From the NCBI RefSeq assembly GCF_050948175.1, contig NW_027490113.1:620001-684000 (forward strand): a DNA stretch of 64,000 nt, read 5' to 3'. Positions 37,900 to 51,965 of the stretch are shown here, piece after piece. The stretch is from Xylocopa sonorina. Lineage: Eukaryota > Arthropoda > Insecta > Hymenoptera > Apidae. The notes below the pieces were generated by a model. That model did no database searches, was not told the origin of the DNA, and was given only the letters and a program-made list of their open reading frames with translations. A program made the translations under genes and the position numbers. Within the stretch, counting starts at the first letter, position 1. Every line of letters starts with the position of its first letter.

Positions 37900-40800
37900 A
37901 GCATTACACTTACATTCCACATACATTCCACTGAAGTGAATATGAGGTATACATAACACTCCACAATGAATATTATATCTTATTGCGAAACATAGAAATG
38001 AAATGCGGCATCTCGTTTTTAGATGCATTACGACTCTATTGCTACGATACGTAGACATCTGCAAACGCTATTTCCTAGCATGGAAGTGTCGCATTTACAT
38101 ACTTTTGAAGTGAATACGAGGTATAGATGACACTTCGCAATAAATATTATATCTTATCATGAAACATAGAAGTGAGATGCGATATCGCGTTTTAGTAAGC
38201 ATTAGAACACTATTGCTGCGATACGTAGACATCTGCAAACGCTATTTCCTAGCATTACACTTACATTCCACTTACATTCCACTGAAGTGAATACGAGGTA
38301 TACATAACACTCCACAATGAATATTATATCTTATCACGAAACATAGAAATGAAATGCGGCATCTCGTTTTAAGACGCATTAGGACTCTATTGCTACGATA
38401 CGTAGACATCTGCAAACGCTATTACCTAGCATGGAAGTATCATATTTACATTATTTTGAAGTGAATACGAGGTATACATGACACTTCGCAATGAATATTA
38501 TATCTTATCGAGAAACATATAAGTGAGATGCGATATCGCGTTCTACGAAGCATTAGAACCCTATTGCTACGATACGTAGACATCTGCAAACACTATTTCC
38601 TAGCATGGAAGTGTCGCATTTACATTCTTCTGGAGTGAATACGAGGTATAGATGACACTTCGCAATGAATATTATACCCTATCATGAAACATAGAAGAGA
38701 GATGCGATATCGCGTTTTAGTAAGCATTAGAACTCTATTGCTGCGATACGTAGACATCTGCAAACTCTGTTTCCTAGCATGGAAGTGCCGCATTTACAAT
38801 CTTTTGAAGTGAATACGAGATATACATGACACTTCGCAATGAATATTATATCTTATCATGAAACATAGGAATGAGGTGCTATATCGCGTTTTGAGAAGCA
38901 TTAGAACTCTATAGCTAATATATGTAGATATCTGCAAACTCTATTTCCTAGCAATGAAATTTCGCACTTACATTCCACTGAAGTGAATGCGAGGTATACG
39001 TAACATTACACAATGAATATTATATCTTATTACGAAACATAGAAATGAAATACGACATCTCGTTTTAAGAATCATTAGTACTCTATTGCTGTGATACGTA
39101 GACATCTGCAAACAATATTTCCTAGCAAGGATGTGTCGCACTTACATTCTTGTTAGGTGAAATCGAGGTATACATGACACTTCGCAATGAATATTATATC
39201 TTATCATGGAACATAGAAGTGAGATGCGATATCGCGTTCTAAGAAGCATTAGAACCCTATTGCTACGATACGTAGACATCTGCAAACACTATTTCCTAGC
39301 ATGGAAGTGTCGCATTTACATTCTTTTGAAGTGAATACGATGTATAGAGGACACTTCGCAATGAATATTATATCTTATCATGAAACATAGAAGTGAGATG
39401 CGATATCGCGTTCTAAGAAGCATTAGAACTCTATTGCTACGATACGTAGACATCTGCAAACGCTATTTCCTAGCATGGAAGTGTCCTATTTACATTCTTT
39501 TGAAGTGAATACGAGGTATACATGACACTTCGCAATGAATATTATATCTTATCATGAAACATGGAAGTGAGATGCGATATTGCGTTCTAAGAAGCATTAG
39601 AACTCTATTGCTACGATACGTAGACATCTGCTAACGCTATTTCCTAGCATGGAAGGGTCGCATTTACACTCTTTTGAAGTGAGTACGAGGTATACATAAC
39701 ACTCCATAATGAATATTATATCTTTTCATGAAACATAGCTGGGAGATGCGATATCGCGTTTTAAGAAGCATTAGAACTCTATTGCTACGATACGTAGACA
39801 TCTGCAAACGCTATTTCCTAGAATGGAAGTGTCGCATTTACATTCATTTGAAGTGAATACGAGGTATACATGACACTCCACAATGAATATTATATCTTAT
39901 CATGAAACATAGGAATGAGGTGCTATATCGCGTTTTGAGAAGCATTAGAACTCTATTGCTAATATGCGTAGACATCTGCAAACTCTATTTCCTAGCATTA
40001 CACTTACATTCCACTTACATTCCACTGAAGTGAATACGAGGTATACATAACACTCCACAATGAATATTATATCTTATCACGAAACATAGAAACGGAATGC
40101 GGCATATCGTTTTAAGACGCATTAGAACTCTATTGCTACGACACGTAGACATCTGCAAACGCTATTTCCTAGCATGGACGTGTCTTATTTACATTCTTTT
40201 GAAGTGAATACGAGGTATACATGACACTTCGCAATGAATATTATATCTCATTACGAAACATAGAAATGAAATACGACATCTCGTTTTAAGAATCATTAGT
40301 ACTCTATTGCTGTGATACGTAGACATCTGCAAACAATATTTCCTAGCAAGGATGTGTCGCATTTACATTCTTGTTAAGTGAAATGGAGGTATACATGACA
40401 CTTCGCAATGAATATTATATCTTATCATGAAACATAGAAGTGAGATGCGATATCGCGTTCTAAAAAGCATTAGAACTCTATTGCTACGATACGTAGACAT
40501 CTGCAAACGCTATTTCCTAGCATGGAAGGGTCGCATTTACACTCTTTTGAAGTGAATACGAGGTATAGATGACACTTAGCAATGAATATTATATCTTATC
40601 ATGAAACATAGATGTGAGATGCGATATCGCGTTCTAAGAAGCATTAGAACTCTATTGCTACGATACGTAGACATCTGCAAACGCTATTTCCTAGCATGGA
40701 AGGGTCGCATTTACATTCTGTTGGAGTGAGTACGAGGTATACATGACACTTCGCAATGAATATTATACCTTATCATGAAACATAGAAGAGAGATGCGATA

Positions 40801-41085
40801 TCGCGTTTTAGTAAGCATTAGAACTCTATTGCTGCGATACGTAGACATCTGCAAACGCTATTTCCTAGCATGGAAGGGTCGCATTTACATTCTGTTGGAG
40901 TGAGTACGAGGTATACATGACACTTCGCAATGAATATTATACCTTATCATGAAACATAGAAGAGAGATGCGATATCGCGTTTTAGTAAGCATTAGAACTC
41001 TATTGCTGCGATACGTAGCCATCTGCAAACGCTATTTCCTAGCATTACACTTACATTCCACTTACATTCCACTGAAGTGAATACG
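37900..41085 (+). repeat. Monomers with an internal 11-12 bp microduplication
   Basis: In several units the segment between tagcat and ctgaag reads tacacttacattccac followed by a second ttacattccac, replacing tggaagtgtcgcatttac. It is seen at about 37903 (one copy altered to catacattccac), 38254, 39996 and 41042, and again outside this span at about 45572. The same neighbours (gctgcgatacgtag before, acactccacaatg with gcggcatctcg after) accompany it in most cases, so the units were spread by copying. Confidence 0.8.
40698..41045 (+). repeat. Two identical adjacent monomers
   Basis: The monomer beginning ggaagggtcgcatttac with ctgttggagtgagtacg at 40698 is repeated at 40872, exactly 174 bp on, with essentially no change except tagacatctgc to tagccatctgc at the end. 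The second copy plus the following microduplication unit recurs near 45400-45760 at about 4530 bp (26 monomers + 6). Confidence 0.85.
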
Positions 41086-42206
41086 AGGTATACATAACAC
41101 TCCACAATGAATATTATATCTTATCACGAAACATAGAAATGAAATGCGGCATCTCGTTTTAAGACGCATTAGGACTCTATTTCTACGATACGTAGACATC
41201 TGCAAACGCTATTTCCTAGCATGGAAGTGCCGCATTTACATTCTTTTGAAGTGAATACGAGATATACATGACACTTCGCAATGAATATTATATCTTATCA
41301 TGAAACATAGGAATGAGGTGCTATATCGCGTTCTAAGAAGCATTAGAACTCTATAGCTAATATACGTAGATATCTGCAAACTCTATTTCCTAGCAATGAA
41401 ATTTCGCACTTACATTCCACTGAAGTGAATGCGAGGTATACGTAACATTACACAATGAATATTATATCTTATTACGAAACATAGAAATGAAATACGACAT
41501 CTCGTTTTAAGAATCATTAGTACTCTATTGCTGTGATACGTAGACATCTGCAAACAATATTTCCTAGCAAGGATGTGTCGCACTTACATTCTTGTTAGGT
41601 GAAATCGAGGTATACATGACACTTCGCAATGAATATTATATCTTATCATGGAACATAGAAGTGAGATGCGATATCGCGTTCTAAGAAGCATTAGAACCCT
41701 ATTGCTACGATACGTAGACATCTGCAAACAATATTTCCTAGCAAGGATGTGTCGCATTTACATTCTTGTTAAGTGAAATGGAGGTATACATGACACTTCG
41801 CAATGAATATTATATCTTATCATGGAACATAGAAGTGAGATGCTATATCGCGTTCTAAGAAGCATTAGAACCCTATTGCTACGACACGTAGACATCTGCA
41901 AACACTATTTCCTAGCATGGAAGTGTCATATTTACATTCTTTTGAAGTGAATAAGAGGTATACATGACACTTCGCAATGAATATTATATCTTATCGTGAA
42001 ACATAGAAGTGAGATGCGATATCGCGTTCTAAAAAGCATTAGAACTCTATTGCTACGATACGTAGACATCTGCAAACGCTATTTCCTAGCATGGAAGGGT
42101 CGCATTTACACTCTTTTGAAGTGAATACGAGGTATAGATGACACTTAGCAATGAATATTATATCTTATCATGAAACATAGATGTGAGATGCGATATCGCG
42201 TTCTAA

Positions 42207-43832
42207 GAAGCATTAGAACTCTATTGCTACGATACGTAGACATCTGCAAACGCCATTTCCTAGCATGGAAGTGACGCATTTACATTCTTTTGAAGTGAAT
42301 ACGAGGTATACATGACACTTCGCAATGAATATTATATCTTATCATGAAACATAAAAGTGAGATGCGATATCGCGTTCTAAGAAGCATTAGAACTCTATTG
42401 CTACGACACGTAGACATCTGCAAAGTCTATTCCCTAGCATGGAAGGGTCGCATTTACATACTTTTGAAGTGGGTACGAGGTATACATATCACTCCATAAT
42501 GAATATTATATCTTATCGTGAAACATAGAAGTGAGATGCGATATCGCGTCTTAAGAAGCATTAGAACCCTATTGCTACGATACGTAGACATCTGCAACCG
42601 CTACTTCCTTGCATGGAAGTGTCGCATTTACATTCATTTGAAGTGAATACGAGGTATACATGACACTCCACAATGAATATTATATCTTATCACGGAACAT
42701 AGATATGAAATGAGGCATCTCGTTTTAAGAAGCATTAGAACTCTATTGCTACGATACGTAGACATCTGCAAACGCTATTTCCTAGCATGGAAGTGTCATA
42801 TTTACAGTCTTTTGAAGTGAATACGAGGTATACATGACACTTCGCAATGAATATTATATCTTATCATGAAACATAGAAGTGAGATGCGATATCGCGTTCT
42901 AAGAAGCATTAGAACTCTATTGCTACGATACGTAGACATCTGCAAACGCTATTTCCGAGCATGGAAGTGTCGCATTTACATTCTTTTGATGTGAATACGA
43001 GGTATACATGACACTTCGCAATGAATATTATACCTTATCATGAAACATAGAAGAGAGATGCGATATCGCGTTTTAAGAAGCATTAGAACTCTATTGCTAC
43101 GATACGTAGACATTTGCAATGGCTATTCCCTAGCATGGAAGGGTCGCATTTACATTCTTTTGAAGTGAATCCGAGGTATACATATCACTCCATAATGAAT
43201 ATTATATCTTATCATGAAACATAGCAGTGAGATGCGATATCGCGTTTTAAGAAGCATTAGAACTCTATTGCTACGATACGTAGACATCTGCAAAACGCTA
43301 TTTCCTAGCATGGAAGTGTCGCATTTACATTCATTTGAAGTGAATATGAGGTATACATGACACTTCGCAATGAATATTATATCTTATCATGAAACATAGA
43401 AGTGAGATGCGATATCGCGTTCTAAGAAGCATTAGAACTCTATTGCTACGACACGTAGACATCTGCAAACGCTATTTCCTAGCATGGAAGTGTCTTAATT
43501 ACGTTCTTTTGAAGTGAGTACGAGGTATACATGACACTTCGCAATGAATATTATACCTTATCATGAAACATAGAAGAGAGATGCGATATCGCGTTTTAAG
43601 AAGCATTAGAACTCTATTGCTACGATACGTAGACATTTGCAATGGCTATTCCCTAGCATGGAAGGGTCGCATTTACATTCTTTTGTAGTGAATCCGAGGT
43701 ATACATATCACTCCATAATGAATATTATATCTTATCATGAAACATAGCAGTGATATGCGATATCGCGTTTAAAGAAGCATTAGAACTCTATTGCTACGCG
43801 TCGCAGACATCTGCAAAACGCTATTTCCTAGC
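42207..43832 (+). repeat. Satellite block (1.63 kb) duplicated almost exactly at 46390-48015
   Basis: Matches 46390-48015 at an offset of 4183 bp (24 monomers + 7) over about nine monomers. Shared rare features: gaagtgacgcattt, gcaaagtctattccctag, gtgggtacgagg, ctacttccttgcatgg, atttccgagcatgg, and ctacgcgtcgcagac. The only differences I found are a few single bases, such as acttttgaagtgggt against tcttttgaagtgggt and gatacgtag against gatccgtag. The match ends sharply at 43832/48015. Confidence 0.88.
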
Positions 43833-46389
43833 ATGGAAGTGTCGCATTTACATTCATTTGAAGTGAATACGAGGTATACATGACACTTCGCAATGAATAT
43901 TATATCTTGTCATGAAACATAGAAGTGAGATGCGATATCGCGTTCTAGGAAGCATTAGAACACTATTGCTACGGTACGTAGTCAACTGCAAAACGCTATT
44001 TCCTAGCATGGAAGTGTCGCATTTACATTCATTTGAAGTGAGTACGAGGTATACATGACACTTCGCAATGAATATTATACCTTATCATGAAACATAGAAG
44101 AGAGATGCGATATCGCGTTTTAGGAAGCATTGGAACTTTATTGCTGTGATACGTAGACATCTGCAAACGCTATTTCCTAGCATGGAAGTGTCGCATTTAC
44201 ATTCTTTTGATGTGAATACGAGATATACATGACAATTCACAATGAATATTATATCTTATCATGAAACATATGACTGAGGTGCTATATCGCGTTTTGAGAA
44301 GCATTAGAACTCTATTGCTAATATACGTAGACATCTGCAAACGCTATTTCCTAGCATGGAAGTGTCATATTTACATTCTTTTGAAGTGAATACGAGGTAT
44401 ACATGACACTTCGCAATGAATATTATATCTTATCACGAAACATAGAAGTGAAATGCGACATCTCGTTTTAAGAAGCATTAGGACTCTTTTGCTACTATAC
44501 GTAGACATCTGCAAACGGTATCCCCTAGGATGGAAACGTCGCATTTGCATTCTTTTGGAGTGAATACGTGGTATACCTGACACTTCGCAATGAATATTAT
44601 ATCTTTTCACGAAACATATAAATGAGATGCGATATTGCGATTTAAGTAGCATTAGAAATTTATTGTTACGATGTATAGGCATCTGCAAACGCTATTTCCT
44701 AGCATGGAAGTGCCGCATTTACATTCTTTTGAAGTGAATTCGTGGTATACATGACACTTCGGAATGAATACTATAACTTATCAGGAAACATAGAAATGAG
44801 ATGCGATATCGCGATCTAAGAAGCATTAGAACTCTATTGCTACGATACGTAGGCATCTGCAAACGCTATTTCCTAGCATTGAAGTGTCACATTTACATTC
44901 ATTTGAAGTGAGTACGAGGTATACATAACACTCCATAATGAATATTATATCTTATTATGAAGCATAGCAGTGAGATGCGATATCGCGTTTTAGGAAGCAT
45001 TAGAACTCTATTGCTGCGATACGTAGACATCTGCAAACTCTATTTCCTAGCAAGGAAATTTCGCACTTACATTCCACTGAAGTGAATACGAGGTATACAT
45101 AACATTACACAATGAATATTATATCTTATTACGAAACCTAGAAGTGAAATACGACATCTCGTTTTAAGAAGCATTAGTACTCTATTGCTGTGATACGTAG
45201 ACATCTGTAAACACTATTTCCTAGCATGGAAGTGTCGCATTTACATCCTTTTGAAGTGATTACGAGGTATAGATGACACTTCGCAATGAATATTATATCT
45301 TATCATGGAACATAGTAGTCAGATGCGATATCGCGCTCTAAGAAGCATTAGAACTCTATTGCTACGATACTTAGACATCAGCAAACGCTATTTCCTAGCA
45401 TGGAAGGGTCGCATTTACATTCTGTTGGAGTGAGTACGAGGTATACATGACACTTCGCAATGAATATTATACCTTATCATGAAACATAGAAGAGAGATGC
45501 GATATCGCGTTTTAGTAAGCATTAGAACTCTATTGCTGCGATACGTAGACATCTGCAAACGCTATTTCCTAGCATTACACTTACATTCCACTTACATTCC
45601 ACTGAAGTGAATACGAGGTATACATAACACTCCACAATGAATATTATATCTTATCACGAAACATAGAAATGAAATGCGGCATCTCGTTTTAAGACGCATT
45701 AGGACTCTATTTCTACGATACGTAGACATCTGCAAACGCTATTTCCTAGCATGGAAGTGTCATATTTACATTCTTTTGAAGTGAATACGAGGTATACATG
45801 ACACTTCGCAATGAATATTATATCTTATCATGAAACATAGAAGTGAGATGCCATATTGCGTTCTAAAAAGCATTAGAACTCTATTGCTACGATACGTAGA
45901 CATCTGCAAACGCTATTTCCTAGCATGGAAGTGTCTTATTTACGTTCTTTTGAAGTGAGTACGAGGTATACATGACACTTCGCAATGAAAATTATATCTT
46001 ACCATGAAACATAGTAGTGATATGCGATATCGCGTTCTAAGAAGCATTAGAACTCTATTGCTACGATACGTAGACATCTGTAAAACGCTTTTTCCTAGCA
46101 TGGAAGTGTCGCATTTACATTCATTTGAAGTGAATACGAGGTATACATGACACTTCGCAATGAATATTATACCTTATCATGAAATATAGAAGAGAGATGC
46201 GATATCGCGTTTTAGGAAGCATTGGAACTCTATTGCTGCGATACGTAGACATCTGCAAACAATATTTCCTAGCAAGGATGTGTCGCATTTACATTCTTGT
46301 TAGGTGAAATCGAGGTATACATGACACTTCGCAATGAATATTATATCTTATCATGAAACATAGGACTGAGGTGCTATATCGCGTTTTGA

Positions 46390-48015
46390 GAAGCATTAGA
46401 ACTCTATTGCTACGATACGTAGACATCTGCAAACGCTATTTCCTAGCATGGAAGTGACGCATTTACATTCTTTTGAAGTGAATACGAGGTATACATGACA
46501 CTTCGCAATGAATATTATATCTTATCATGAAACATAAAAGTGAGATGCGATATCGCGTTCTAAGAAGCATTAGAACTCTATTGCTACGACACGTAGACAT
46601 CTGCAAAGTCTATTCCCTAGCATGGAAGGGTCGCATTTACATTCTTTTGAAGTGGGTACGAGGTATACATATCACTCCATAATGAATATTATATCTTATC
46701 GTGAAACATAGAAGTGAGATGCGATATCGCGTCTTAAGAAGCATTAGAACCCTATTGCTACGATACGTAGACATCTGCAACCGCTACTTCCTTGCATGGA
46801 AGTGTCGCATTTACATTCATTTGAAGTGAATACGAGGTATACATGACACTCCACAATGAATATTATATCTTATCACGGAACATAGATATGAAATGAGGCA
46901 TCTCGTTTTAAGAAGCATTAGAACTCTATTGCTACGATACGTAGACATCTGCAAACGCTATTTCCTAGCATGGAAGTGTCATATTTACAGTCTTTTGAAG
47001 TGAATACGAGGTATACATGACACTTCGCAATGAATATTATATCTTATCATGAAACATAGAAGTGAGATGCGATATCGCGTTCTAAGAAGCATTAGAACTC
47101 TATTGCTACGATACGTAGACATCTGCAAACGCTATTTCCGAGCATGGAAGTGTCGCATTTACATTCTTTTGATGTGAATACGAGGTATACATGACACTTC
47201 GCAATGAATATTATACCTTATCATGAAACATAGAAGAGAGATGCGATATCGCGTTTTAAGAAGCATTAGAACTCTATTGCTACGATACGTAGACATTTGC
47301 AATGGCTATTCCCTAGCATGGAAGGGTCGCATTTACATTCTTTTGAAGTGAATCCGAGGTATACATATCACTCCATAATGAATATTATATCTTATCATGA
47401 AACATAGCAGTGAGATGCGATATCGCGTTTTAAGAAGCATTAGAACTCTATTGCTACGATACGTAGACATCTGCAAAACGCTATTTCCTAGCATGGAAGT
47501 GTCGCATTTACATTCATTTGAAGTGAATATGAGGTATACATGACACTTCGCAATGAATATTATATCTTATCATGAAACATAGAAGTGAGATGCGATATCG
47601 CGTTCTAAGAAGCATTAGAACTCTATTGCTACGACACGTAGACATCTGCAAACGCTATTTCCTAGCATGGAAGTGTCTTAATTACGTTCTTTTGAAGTGA
47701 GTACGAGGTATACATGACACTTCGCAATGAATATTATACCTTATCATGAAACATAGAAGAGAGATGCGATATCGCGTTTTAAGAAGCATTAGAACTCTAT
47801 TGCTACGATCCGTAGACATTTGCAATGGCTATTCCCTAGCATGGAAGGGTCGCATTTACATTCTTTTGTAGTGAATCCGAGGTATACATATCACTCCATA
47901 ATGAATATTATATCTTATCATGAAACATAGCAGTGATATGCGATATCGCGTTTAAAGAAGCATTAGAACTCTATTGCTACGCGTCGCAGACATCTGCAAA
48001 ACGCTATTTCCTAGC
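46390..48015 (+). repeat. Second copy of the 42207-43832 block
   Basis: Near-identical to 42207-43832. Immediately after the break at 48015 the array switches to left-array-like monomers (cctcgacgcgtagac, gctatgccctagcaagg), so the duplication end coincides with a subfamily boundary. Confidence 0.88.
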
Positions 48016-48599
48016 AAGGAATAGTCGCTTTTACATTCTTTTCAAGCGACTACGAGGTATACATGACACTTCGCAATGAAAATTATATCTTTTCCCGAAA
48101 CATATAAATGAGATGCGATATCGCGATTTAAGTAGCATTAGAATTTTATTGCTACGATATGTAGGCATCTGCAAACGCTATTTCCTAGCAAGGAAGATTC
48201 GCATTAACATTGTTTTGAAGTGAATACGAGGTATACATGACACTTCGCAATGAATATTATATCTTATCATGAAACATAGAAGTGAGATGCGATATCGCGT
48301 TTTAAGAAGCATTAGAACTCTCTTGCCTCGACGCGTAGACAGCTGCAAACGCTATGCCCTAGCAAGGAATAGTCGCATTTACATTCTTTTGATGTGAATA
48401 CGAGGTATACATGACACTTCGCAATGAATATTATATCTTATAATGAAACATAGAATTGTGTTTCGATATCGCGTTTTAAGAAGCATTAGAACTCTATTGC
48501 CTCGACGCGTAGACATCTGCAGACGCTATTTCCTAGCATGGAAGTTTCGCATTTACATTCTTTTGAAGTGAATACGAGGTGTACATGACACTTCGCAAT

Positions 48600-49230
48600 G
48601 TATATTATATCTTATCAATAACATAAAAATGAGATGCTATAACGCGTTTTGAGAAGCATTAGAAGTCTATTGCTACGATACGTAGACATCTGCAATCGCT
48701 ATTTCCTAGCAACCAATAGTCGCATTTACATTCTTTTGAAGTGAATTCGAGGTTTATATGACACTTCGGAATGAATATTATAACTTATCACGAAACATAG
48801 AAATGAGATGCGATATCTCGATCTAAGAAGCATTAGAACTCTATTGCAACGATACGTAGGCATCTGCAAACGCTATGCCCTAGCAAGGAATAGTTGCATT
48901 TACATTCTTTGATGTAAATACGAGTTATACATGACACTTCGCAATGAATATTATATCTTATAATGAAACATAGAATTGACATGCGATATCGCGTTTTAAG
49001 AAGCATTAGAACTCTATTGCCACGACGCGTAGACATCTGCAGACGCTATTTCCTAGCATGGAAGTGTCGCATTTACATTCTTCTGAAGTGAATACGAGGT
49101 ATACATGACACTTCGCGATGAATATTATATCTTATCACGAAACATATAAATGAGATGCGATATCGCGATTTAAGTAGCATTAGAACTCTATTGCTACGAT
49201 ACGTAGACATCTGCAAACGCTACTTCCTAG
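48600..49230 (+). repeat. Left-type monomer block, copied at about 52910-53540
   Basis: A block with ctgcaatcgctatttcc, tcgaggttta, gctatgccctagcaagg, tctttgatgtaaatacg and attgccacgacgcgtag recurs at an offset of 4314 bp. That is 25 monomers less 36 bp, a deficit explained by the 35-bp internal deletion near 50638 lying between the copies (remaining base by small indels). These monomers resemble left-array units at 16.5-16.9 and 22.8-23.1 kb. Confidence 0.75.
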
Positions 49231-50499
49231 CATGGAAGTGTCGCATTTACATTCATTTGAAGTGAATACGAGGTATACATGACACTCCACAATGAATATT
49301 ATATCTTATCACGGAACATAGGAATGAAATGAGGCATCTCGTTTTAAGAAGCATTAGAACTCTATTGCTACGATACGTAGACATCTGCAAACGCTATTTC
49401 CTAGCATGGAAGTGTCGCATTTACATTCTTTTGATGTGAATACGAAATATGCATGACACTTCGCAATGAATATTATACCTTATCATGAAACATAGAAGTG
49501 AGATGCGAAATCGCGTTCTAAGAAGCATTAGAACTCTATTGCTACGATACGTAGACATCTAAAAATGCCATTTCCTAGCATGGAAGTGTCTTATTTACAT
49601 TCATTTGAAGTGAATACGAGGTATACATGACACTCCACAATGAATATTATATCTTATCACGGAACATAGAAATGAAATGAGGCATCTCGTTTTAAGAAGC
49701 ATTAGAACTCTATTGCTACGGTACGTAGACATCTGCAAACGCTATTTCCTAGCATGGAAGTGTCGCATTTTCATTCTTGTGAAGTGAAACCAAGGTATAC
49801 ATGACACTTCGCAATGAATATTATATCTTATCATGAAACACAGAAGTGAGATGCGATATCGCGTTTTAAGAAGCATTGGAACTCTATTGCTGCCATACGT
49901 AGACATCTGCAAACGCTATTTCCTAGCATGGAAGTGTCGCATTTACATTCTACTGATGTGAATACGAGATATACATGACACTTCGCAATGAATATTATAT
50001 CTTATCATGAAACATTGGAATGAGGTGCTATATCGCGTTTTGAGAAGCATTAGATCTCTATTGCTAATATACGTAGACATCTGCAAACTCTATTTCCTAG
50101 CAAGGAAATTTCGCACTTACATTCCACTGAAGTGAATACGAGGTATACATAACATTACACAATGAATATTATATCTTATTACGAAACATAGAAATGAAAT
50201 ACGACATCTCGTTTTAAGAAGCATTAGTACTCTATTGCTGTCATACGTAGACATCTGCAAACGCTATTTCCTAGCATGGAAGTGTCGCATTTACATTCAT
50301 TTGAAGTGAATACGAGGTATACATGACACTTCGCAATGAATATTATACCTTATCATGAAACATAGAAGGGAGATGCGATATCGCGTTTTAGGAAGCATTG
50401 GAGCTCTATTGCTGCGATACGTAGACATCTGCAAACGCTATTTCCTAGCAAGGAAGTGTCGCATTTACATTCTTGTGAAGAGAAATCGAGGTATACATG

Positions 50500-50776
50500 A
50501 CACTTCGCAATGAATATTATATCTTATCATGAAACATAGAAGTGAGATGCGATATCGCGTCTTAAGAAGCATTAGAACCCTATTGCTACGATACGTAGAC
50601 ATCTGCAACCGCTACTTCCTAGCATGGAAGTATCGCACGTACTTCGCAATGAATATTATATCTTATCATGAAACATAGAAGTGAGATGCGATATCGCGTC
50701 TTAAGAAGCATTAGAACCCTATTGCTACGATACGTAGACATCTGCAACCGCTACTTCCTAGCATGGAAGTATCGCA
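50500..50776 (+). repeat. Shortened 139-bp monomer in tandem with a full monomer
   Basis: Two consecutive units share gcgtcttaagaagcatt, ctgcaaccgctacttcc and ggaagtatcgca, but the first is missing 35 bp net: gtatcgca is joined through cgt directly to acttcgcaatgaatat (50636-50645), skipping the acattcatttgaag and acgaggtatacatg parts. The related copy at 54078-54269 has a single full unit, so the short unit is an extra insertion in this copy. Confidence 0.88.
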
Positions 50777-51965
50777 TTTACATTCATTTGAAGTGAATAC
50801 GAGGTATACATGACACTCCACAATGAATATTATATCTTATCACGGAACATAGAAATGAAATGAGGCATCTCGTTTTAAGAAGCATTAGAACTCTATTGCT
50901 ACGGTACGTAGACATCTGCAAACGCTATTTCCTAGCATGGAAGTGTCGCATTTACATTCATTTGACGTGAATACGAGGTATACATGACACTTCGCAATGA
51001 ATATTATACCTTGTCATGAAACACAGAAGAGAGATGCGATATCGCGTTTTAGGAAGCATTGCAACTCTATTGCTGCGATACGTAGACATCTGCAAACGCT
51101 ATTTCCTGGCATGGAAGTGTCGCATTTACATTCTTTTGATGTGAATACGAGATATACATGACACTTCGCAATGAATATTATATCTTACCATGAAACATAT
51201 TAAAGAGGTGCTATATCGCGTTTTGAGAAGCATTAGAACTCTATTGCTAATATACGTAGACATCTGCAAACTCTATTTCCTAGCAAGGAAATTTCGCACT
51301 TACATTTCACTGAAGTGAATACGAGGTAAACATAACATTACACAATGAATATTATATCTTATTACGAAACATAGAAATGAAATACGACATCTCGTATTAA
51401 GAAGCATTAGTGCTCTATTGCTGTGATACGTAGACATCTGCAAACAACATTTCCTAGCAAGGAAGTGTCGCATTTTCATTCTTGTGAAGTGAAACCAAGG
51501 TATACATGACACTTCGCAATGAATATTATATCTTATCATGAAACATAGAAGTTAGATGCGATATCGCGTTTTAAGAAGCATTGGAACTCTATTGCTGCCA
51601 TACGTAGACATCTGCAAACGCTATTTCCTAGCATGGAAGTGTCGCATTTACATTCTATTTATGTGAATACGAGATATACATGACACTTCGCAATGAATAT
51701 TATATCTTATCATGAAACATAGGAATGAGGTGCTATATCGCGTTTTGAGAAGCATTAGATCTCTATTGCTAATATACGTAGACATCTGCAAAGTCTATTC
51801 CCTAGCAAGGAAATTTCGCACTTACATTCCACTGAAGTGAATACGAGGTATACATAACATTACACAATGAATATTATATATTATTACGAAACATAGAAAT
51901 GAAATACGACATCTCGTTTTAAGAAGCATTAGTACTCTATTGCTGTGATACGTTGACATCTGCAA
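50777..51965 (+). repeat. Satellite block duplicated at 54255-55443
   Basis: About seven monomers match 54255-55443 at an offset of 3478 bp (20 monomers less 2). Shared rare features: catttgacgtgaatacg, gcattgcaactctattg, tttcctggcatgg, gaggtaaacataacatt, gcattagtgctctattg, caaacaacatttcc and gtgaaaccaagg. The match ends where ctgcaaacaatatttcttagc in the first copy faces ctgcaaacgctatttcc in the second. Confidence 0.83.
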
